Part shown: in pieces, positions 60,202-64,000 of the stretch
How positions within the stretch are numbered: the first letter of the stretch is position 1
Layout of the letters: every line of letters begins with the position of its first letter
NCBI RefSeq assembly: GCF_039522525.1
Contig: NZ_BAAADO010000001.1
Coordinates: 310,001-374,000 of the forward strand
Origin: Salinibacillus aidingensis
Lineage (GTDB): Bacteria > Bacillota > Bacilli > Bacillales > Alkalibacillaceae
Direction of reading: 5' to 3'
Length of the DNA: 64,000 nt
Notes under the pieces: generated by a model
The model's database searches: none
Told to the model about the DNA's origin: nothing
The model's input: the letters and a program-made list of their open reading frames with translations, nothing else
Translations under genes and position numbers: made by a program

Positions 60202-61314
60202 CTATATGTTCAAAAACTGATCCACATCTTTTTCGTTCATATTTTTGGATTGTATACATACATCAAACATACTACCCATCCAGTCATCGCTTAACAGGGT
60301 TCTAATCGCCCGATTTCGTCTGGCCGCCTTCGAAAAAGGGTCTCCCGGATCGACCTCGGCGAATAAATGAAACAGTTCCCCAATCTGATCAAAAAATTGA
60401 TTCTGCCTCGTTAATAAATGCTGCTTCCATTGTTTCTCCTGCCCTTTTTTTATCCATGTATCCCACGGTACATGATGAGTGATATCCATATCTCCAGGAT
60501 GCAGTAATGGATTATTGACCATCCGATGCTGCATGTATCCCCGCAGACTTCCCTTTCTCCGATAATAATGGAGTCGCTCTTCATTTGTATATCCGTAATC
60601 AAATGTAAATATCAAACCTTTTATAAAAGACTGATTAATCAGGGATGTGATGGTATCCATATATACGGGTACTTCTATTCTTTGATCATTCTTCAAAGGG
60701 AGTAAATTCCATTTTTCCAGCCAATTGATTAAATTAGTGGAGCATGGCATCTCGATTTCTGTAAGCTCTCCTTTGTCATTAACGGCTACCATGACCTCTT
60801 TAAGTCCCTTCCCACGATTAACGACAACCCGAACTGGTTGAGCATCCAAAAATTCATTAGAAAAGATAAAACCTGTAAACCTGTCTCCTTGCTCCATATA
60901 GTGTTCAAGTGATTCATAAACGTCAACATTCACATCTGCTGGGACTTTCCTCTCCAGCTGTTTTCTAACGTATGGATTATGTTCAACAAAGACATACTTG
61001 TCAGGTTTTAGACCCATTTCCCTGAATGCGTCCATCAGCTGTAAGAAAAAACGTCCGTCCCCTCCTCCAAGCTCCATGATTTGTAAAGGAAGCTTTAACT
61101 GCCTTGCCGCCTTTATAAATATCGTTGCCATAAGCTCACTGAAAATTCCGCCGACATGATTAGCTGTGTAAAAGTCACCCTCTTTTCCCAGCATCCGGAC
61201 ATTTTTCTGATAGTATCCATATTTATTGTGATATAATGCCAGTTCTATGTAAGTATCATACGGAATCACACCATGCCGGGCCTTTTCCCTGATTTCCTGA
61301 AAAATCCCTGTCAT
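60202..61314 (-). CDS. MidA-family SAM-dependent methyltransferase
   Basis: 370-aa class I methyltransferase of the COG1565/MidA (NDUFAF7) type. GxGxG-like motif IMELGGGDGRFFLQLM, motif II YVFVEHNPYVRKQLE, and the diagnostic FSNEFLDAQPVRVV, then FTFDYGYTNEERL. The mitochondrial homologue methylates an arginine of complex I, but bacterial substrates are unknown. Ribosome site AAAGGAG. It lies between yqgY and yqgX, as in many Bacilli. Confidence 0.9.
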   Translation of the reverse strand: MTGIFQEIREKARHGVIPYDTYIELALYHNKYGYYQKNVRMLGKEGDFYTANHVGGIFSELMATIFIKAARQLKLPLQIMELGGGDGRFFLQLMDAFREMGLKPDKYVFVEHNPYVRKQLERKVPADVNVDVYESLEHYMEQGDRFTGFIFSNEFLDAQPVRVVVNRGKGLKEVMVAVNDKGELTEIEMPCSTNLINWLEKWNLLPLKNDQRIEVPVYMDTITSLINQSFIKGLIFTFDYGYTNEERLHYYRRKGSLRGYMQHRMVNNPLLHPGDMDITHHVPWDTWIKKGQEKQWKQHLLTRQNQFFDQIGELFHLFAEVDPGDPFSKAARRNRAIRTLLSDDWMGSMFDVCIQSKNMNEKDVDQFLNI

Positions 61315-61428
61315 TATTAGCTCCTTTTTAGGTTTTCACTATTGACATAGTGTTAATTAACCTTTATAGTTTTAATAGTAGCTTAACTAATCCCTAACCA
61401 AATTTAAATGAGCAGAGCACATCCCCCC

Positions 61429-61456
61429 AAACCCCCTTCTTAAAAGAAGGGGGTTT
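61429..61456. terminator. Perfect hairpin downstream of yqgX
   Basis: 13-bp stem AAACCCCCTTCTT / AAGAAGGGGGTTT with a 2-nt loop, 50 nt past the yqgX stop. There is no separate U-run, so termination may rely on the stem's own TTT. Confidence 0.6.
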
Positions 61457-61506
61457 AATCTATTTCTCCGCATTATCTGTGATACATTTCGGACTTTTTA
61501 CCCTTT

Positions 61507-62127
61507 CTAAAAAAACGGATTGGTCTGTTTCTCCCTTTCGACAGTTGTCTGAGGTCCATGACCTGGATAAACAATCGTGTCTCCTGGCAAAGATAACAAA
61601 TGAGTTTTTATACTGGTTAGCAGCTCTTCTCCATTTCCATGTGGCAGGTCAGTCCTGCCAATGCCTCCTTGGAATAATGTATCTCCGGCTATAACCAACC
61701 CCTCATCTTCAAATAAAAAGGATACACTACCCGGGGAGTGACCTGGAGTATGACGTACGGCAAGAGTAAAATCTCCAATGGATAAAACACCAGGAACTAG
61801 CGCCTTTTCTGCCGCATTTGCACGGATAGGCTCCGTAACACCAAAAAGCTGTGAGCCGTTCAGCATTGGGTCTTTAAGCCAGTTATGTTCTGCTTCATGT
61901 AAATAAACCTCAAGTTTGAATTGTCTGCGTAAATCCTCTACAGCACCTATATGATCAAAATGAGCATGGGTAAGCAGAATAGCGAGTGGCTGAATGTTTT
62001 CCTCATTCAAATACTGTGTTACCTTGTTTGCTTCTGCACCCGGATCAATAATTAAGCCCTTTCCATCCTGATGTAAGATATAACAGTTCGTTCCTAACGG
62101 TCCCAGTGAAAATTGTTTGACATTCAT
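61507..62127 (-). CDS. yqgX: YqgX, MBL-fold hydrolase (glyoxalase II-like)
   Basis: 206-aa compact MBL protein. Zinc ligands in LLTHAHFDHIGAVE, RHTPGHSPGSVSF, IAGDTLFQGGIGRTDLP and VYPGHGPQTTV. This is the short GloB/GloC-like form without the C-terminal substrate domain, probably a thioester hydrolase working with bacillithiol or similar. Ribosome site AGGAGG. Confidence 0.95.
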   Translation of the reverse strand: MNVKQFSLGPLGTNCYILHQDGKGLIIDPGAEANKVTQYLNEENIQPLAILLTHAHFDHIGAVEDLRRQFKLEVYLHEAEHNWLKDPMLNGSQLFGVTEPIRANAAEKALVPGVLSIGDFTLAVRHTPGHSPGSVSFLFEDEGLVIAGDTLFQGGIGRTDLPHGNGEELLTSIKTHLLSLPGDTIVYPGHGPQTTVEREKQTNPFF

Positions 62128-62275
62128 CCTTTATCCTCCTAAAATTTTATGAAATGACTCGACAAAGCTTCGATAATTATATAAAATGTATGAGAGTAGG
62201 CAATATCATACATATTAAACATATCCATGTATATTTTAGCGCACATTATTCATTTATAAAAAGGGGGTTATTGTA

Positions 62276-62446
62276 ATGGTTTTAGGTATTATGCTCTTAG
62301 TCGTTACAATAATATGTGCAATTGCGGTAATCCGCGGATTAAAAGAACGTAATCTCTTCGCAGCAGGTTTTGCCGGAATATCTGTCCTTGTTTTTGGATG
62401 GTTTTCTGTGATGACCATTTACTCAGAAATGTTTCCTGATGCGTAA
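62276..62446 (+). CDS. yqgW: YqgW, DUF2759 small membrane protein
   Basis: 56-aa protein read directly from the sequence: start VLGIMLLVVTIICAIAVIRG, then LKERNLFAAGFAGISVLVFG and a tail ending SEMFPDA. Two TM helices joined by a charged RGLKERN turn, the DUF2759 pattern. Ribosome site AAAGGGGG. It is flanked by yqgX and the LtaS-family gene, as in B. subtilis. Function unknown. Confidence 0.88.
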   Translation: MVLGIMLLVVTIICAIAVIRGLKERNLFAAGFAGISVLVFGWFSVMTIYSEMFPDA

Positions 62447-62465
62447 GACAATTAAAAATTTGTTT

Positions 62466-62504
62466 TAAAAAAGCCTCGAATCCAGATGATTCGAGGCTTT
62501 TTAT
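62466..62504. terminator. Bidirectional terminator yqgW / ltaS-family gene
   Basis: AAAAAAGCCTCGAAT / ATTCGAGGCTTTTT, 14-bp stem, 7-nt loop. It reaches the stop codon of the convergent gene. Confidence 0.92.
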
Positions 62505-64000
62505 TATTCCTCTTTCCCTTTTCCTTTTCCTGAGGAAGCTGTATCTTGGAACCTGAAGAGATCCTCATAGATCAACTGATCAGAATAGTTTAATTCTTTT
62601 AGCACCTTATCCTTGATCGGCTCACATGCAGATTTCTCCAGTTTTTCTCCCGTTTCTCGATCATAGCACGTGTCCTTCGTATATACATAATCCTCGGTCA
62701 CATAATCGCCATCACGGAACGCAACAAAGCGTTTTGACTGATTAGCAAATAAATCATTCCCAAACATAATATCCTCTTCATTTTCTATACCGAGCATATT
62801 TAGAACGGTTGGTTTAAGATCAATTTGACCGGAGACTTTTTCAATAACACGATCATCTTCATGTCCAGGAATATGAATAATTAACGGTACCCGTTGTAAT
62901 TGAACTGAATCATAAGGTGTGATTTCTTTATTTAAATACTGTCCCATTGCCTTATTATGATTTTCACTGATACCAAAGTGATCCCCATATATAATGATGA
63001 TGGAATCCTTATATAAGCCACTTTCTTTTAAGTTTTTAAAGAACCGTTCAATGGCTTCATCTGTATAACGTACTGTTGGAAAGTACTGATTAAGGGTTTT
63101 TGAATTGGAATCAAATTTATCTATTGATGCATATTTTTCGTCTAATTCGTACGGATGGTGATTCGTTAACGTTATAAATTTCGTATAAAACGGCTCTGGC
63201 ATTGACTCCAGATACTTCATGGACTGATCGAAAAAGGCTTTATCATTTAATCCCCATCCGATTGTATTATCCTCCGTCACATTAAAATACCGTTCAGAGT
63301 AAAATTGATCATAGCCCAGACTCTCATAAGCTACATCCCGATTCCAAAAGCTTTTATTATTCGCATGAAATACGGATGAATAATACCCATGGTCTTTTAT
63401 GATTTCAGGAACAGCATTAAATTCATTCTGTCCATGAGTGAAGAAAACGGAACCATTAGGAAGCGGATATAATGAATTCTCCACTAAAAATTCGGAATCA
63501 GAGGTTCTTCCCAGGTTCACCTGATGGTAAAAGTTGTTAAAATAATAACTGTCCTTGATCAGATCGTTTAGAAAAGGTGTAACTTCCTCTCCGTTTACTT
63601 TACGATTAATCACAAGGTTTTGCACGGATTCGGCAGAGATATAAATGATATTTTTTCCTTTTGCGATTCCTTTCATTTCAGATGAGGTCTTGTCATTAAT
63701 ATTCTCTTCGGTATACTTCTTGATTTCATGCAGCTTGCTGCCATCTGCCATTACTTTTTGAACCTTTGTTTTTGAATTTATAATAGCATCATAAATATGA
63801 TAATTGACCAGCCCCACATTTTTCACGAGATATTCACGGTCAAATCCGCGTTTGAAGAGCATCGGACGTTCGATTTCTGCCAACACCAGGTTTGTTAATA
63901 ATATCGAAAAGGATAATGCAATCATCGCTAATTTACTCTTACGGTTATAAGAGAATACCAGGTCATCCCCTTTTTTCTTAGCGAGATAGAAGATTAAAAC
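62504..64000 (-). CDS. yqgS: LtaS/YqgS-type lipoteichoic acid synthase (5' end outside window)
   Basis: 499 codons are visible; the reading frame stays open to the window edge (VLIFYLAKKKGDDLVFSYN), so the start and most of the TM domain are missing. The last TM helix (IALSFSILLTNLVLAEIE) is followed by the extracellular sulfatase-like domain: metal and catalytic Thr in NLGRTSDSEFLVENSLYPL, then TNHHPYEL and IIYGDHFGISENH. It polymerises glycerol phosphate from phosphatidylglycerol, or primes it. Next to yqgW and yqgX, so orthology to yqgS is likely, though B. subtilis has four paralogues. The tail is Lys/Gly-rich. Confidence 0.92.
   Translation of the reverse strand, partial: VLIFYLAKKKGDDLVFSYNRKSKLAMIALSFSILLTNLVLAEIERPMLFKRGFDREYLVKNVGLVNYHIYDAIINSKTKVQKVMADGSKLHEIKKYTEENINDKTSSEMKGIAKGKNIIYISAESVQNLVINRKVNGEEVTPFLNDLIKDSYYFNNFYHQVNLGRTSDSEFLVENSLYPLPNGSVFFTHGQNEFNAVPEIIKDHGYYSSVFHANNKSFWNRDVAYESLGYDQFYSERYFNVTEDNTIGWGLNDKAFFDQSMKYLESMPEPFYTKFITLTNHHPYELDEKYASIDKFDSNSKTLNQYFPTVRYTDEAIERFFKNLKESGLYKDSIIIIYGDHFGISENHNKAMGQYLNKEITPYDSVQLQRVPLIIHIPGHEDDRVIEKVSGQIDLKPTVLNMLGIENEEDIMFGNDLFANQSKRFVAFRDGDYVTEDYVYTKDTCYDRETGEKLEKSACEPIKDKVLKELNYSDQLIYEDLFRFQDTASSGKGKGKEE

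Noticed and set aside
60064..60294. 76-aa ORF after yqgY
   Set aside because: It runs through the yqgY terminator and opposes the MidA-family gene; no ribosome site.
1..64000. CRISPR arrays, insertion sequences, prophage
   Set aside because: No spacer-type direct repeats, transposases, integrases or phage structural genes were seen; the repeats present are structured intergenic elements.

Overview
The window is a chromosome segment of an endospore-forming Bacillaceae bacterium. It carries spo0A, spoIVB, the full spoIIIA operon and the comG pilus operon, in an order that largely follows the yqgS-to-spo0A stretch of Bacillus subtilis read backwards. An OLE RNA, a cobalamin-dependent ribonucleotide reductase and Bacillaceae-type interspersed repeats point to a halophilic or alkaliphilic relative (Halobacillus/Virgibacillus/Oceanobacillus-like). 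That placement is inference; no rRNA is present to confirm it.

Region by region. 0-7 kb is accessory: a 5'-terminal aspartokinase fragment, a HEPN-like/CBS protein, a four-gene operon for secreted and membrane proteins (two DUF6230-like proteins, a DUF6114-like membrane protein, a large acidic coiled-coil exoprotein), and a divergent GAF/LuxR-type regulator with palindromes in the shared intergenic region. 7-16 kb is a nine-gene beta-oxidation operon: SCP2, two acyl-CoA dehydrogenases, enoyl-CoA hydratase, SDR dehydrogenase, thiolase, SCP2, R2-like ligand-binding oxidase and acyl-CoA ligase, preceded by a likely cre site. 16-21 kb holds an MBL hydrolase, two small proteins, spo0A, spoIVB and a tandem array of a structured 122-bp repeat interrupted by an assembly gap. 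21-31 kb is the recN-argR-tlyA-dxs-oapA-[OLE RNA]-ispA-xseBA-folD-nusB block. 31-39 kb holds yqhY, accBC (with a FapR-like operator) and spoIIIAA-AH (with a sigma-E promoter). 39-47 kb holds efp, yqhT, aroQ, yqhR, yqhP, yqhO and nrdJ. 47-52 kb holds yqhL and the gcvT-PA-PB operon behind a tandem glycine riboswitch. 52-64 kb holds yqhH, yqhG, yqzE, aroK, comGA-GG, a tRNA-Gln, a regulator gene broken by an internal deletion, yqgY, a MidA-type methyltransferase, yqgX, yqgW and an LtaS-family gene cut by the window edge.

Working together: the fad-like operon is a complete acyl-chain degradation module whose two dehydrogenases look like a catalytic/non-catalytic pair. OLE RNA and OapA form a known membrane ribonucleoprotein system lying between ispA and dxs. 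Spo0A, SpoIVB and SpoIIIA are successive stages of sporulation control. The least described parts are the DUF6230/DUF6114 exoprotein operon with its regulator, the HEPN-CBS protein, and the structured tandem repeat with compensatory base changes.
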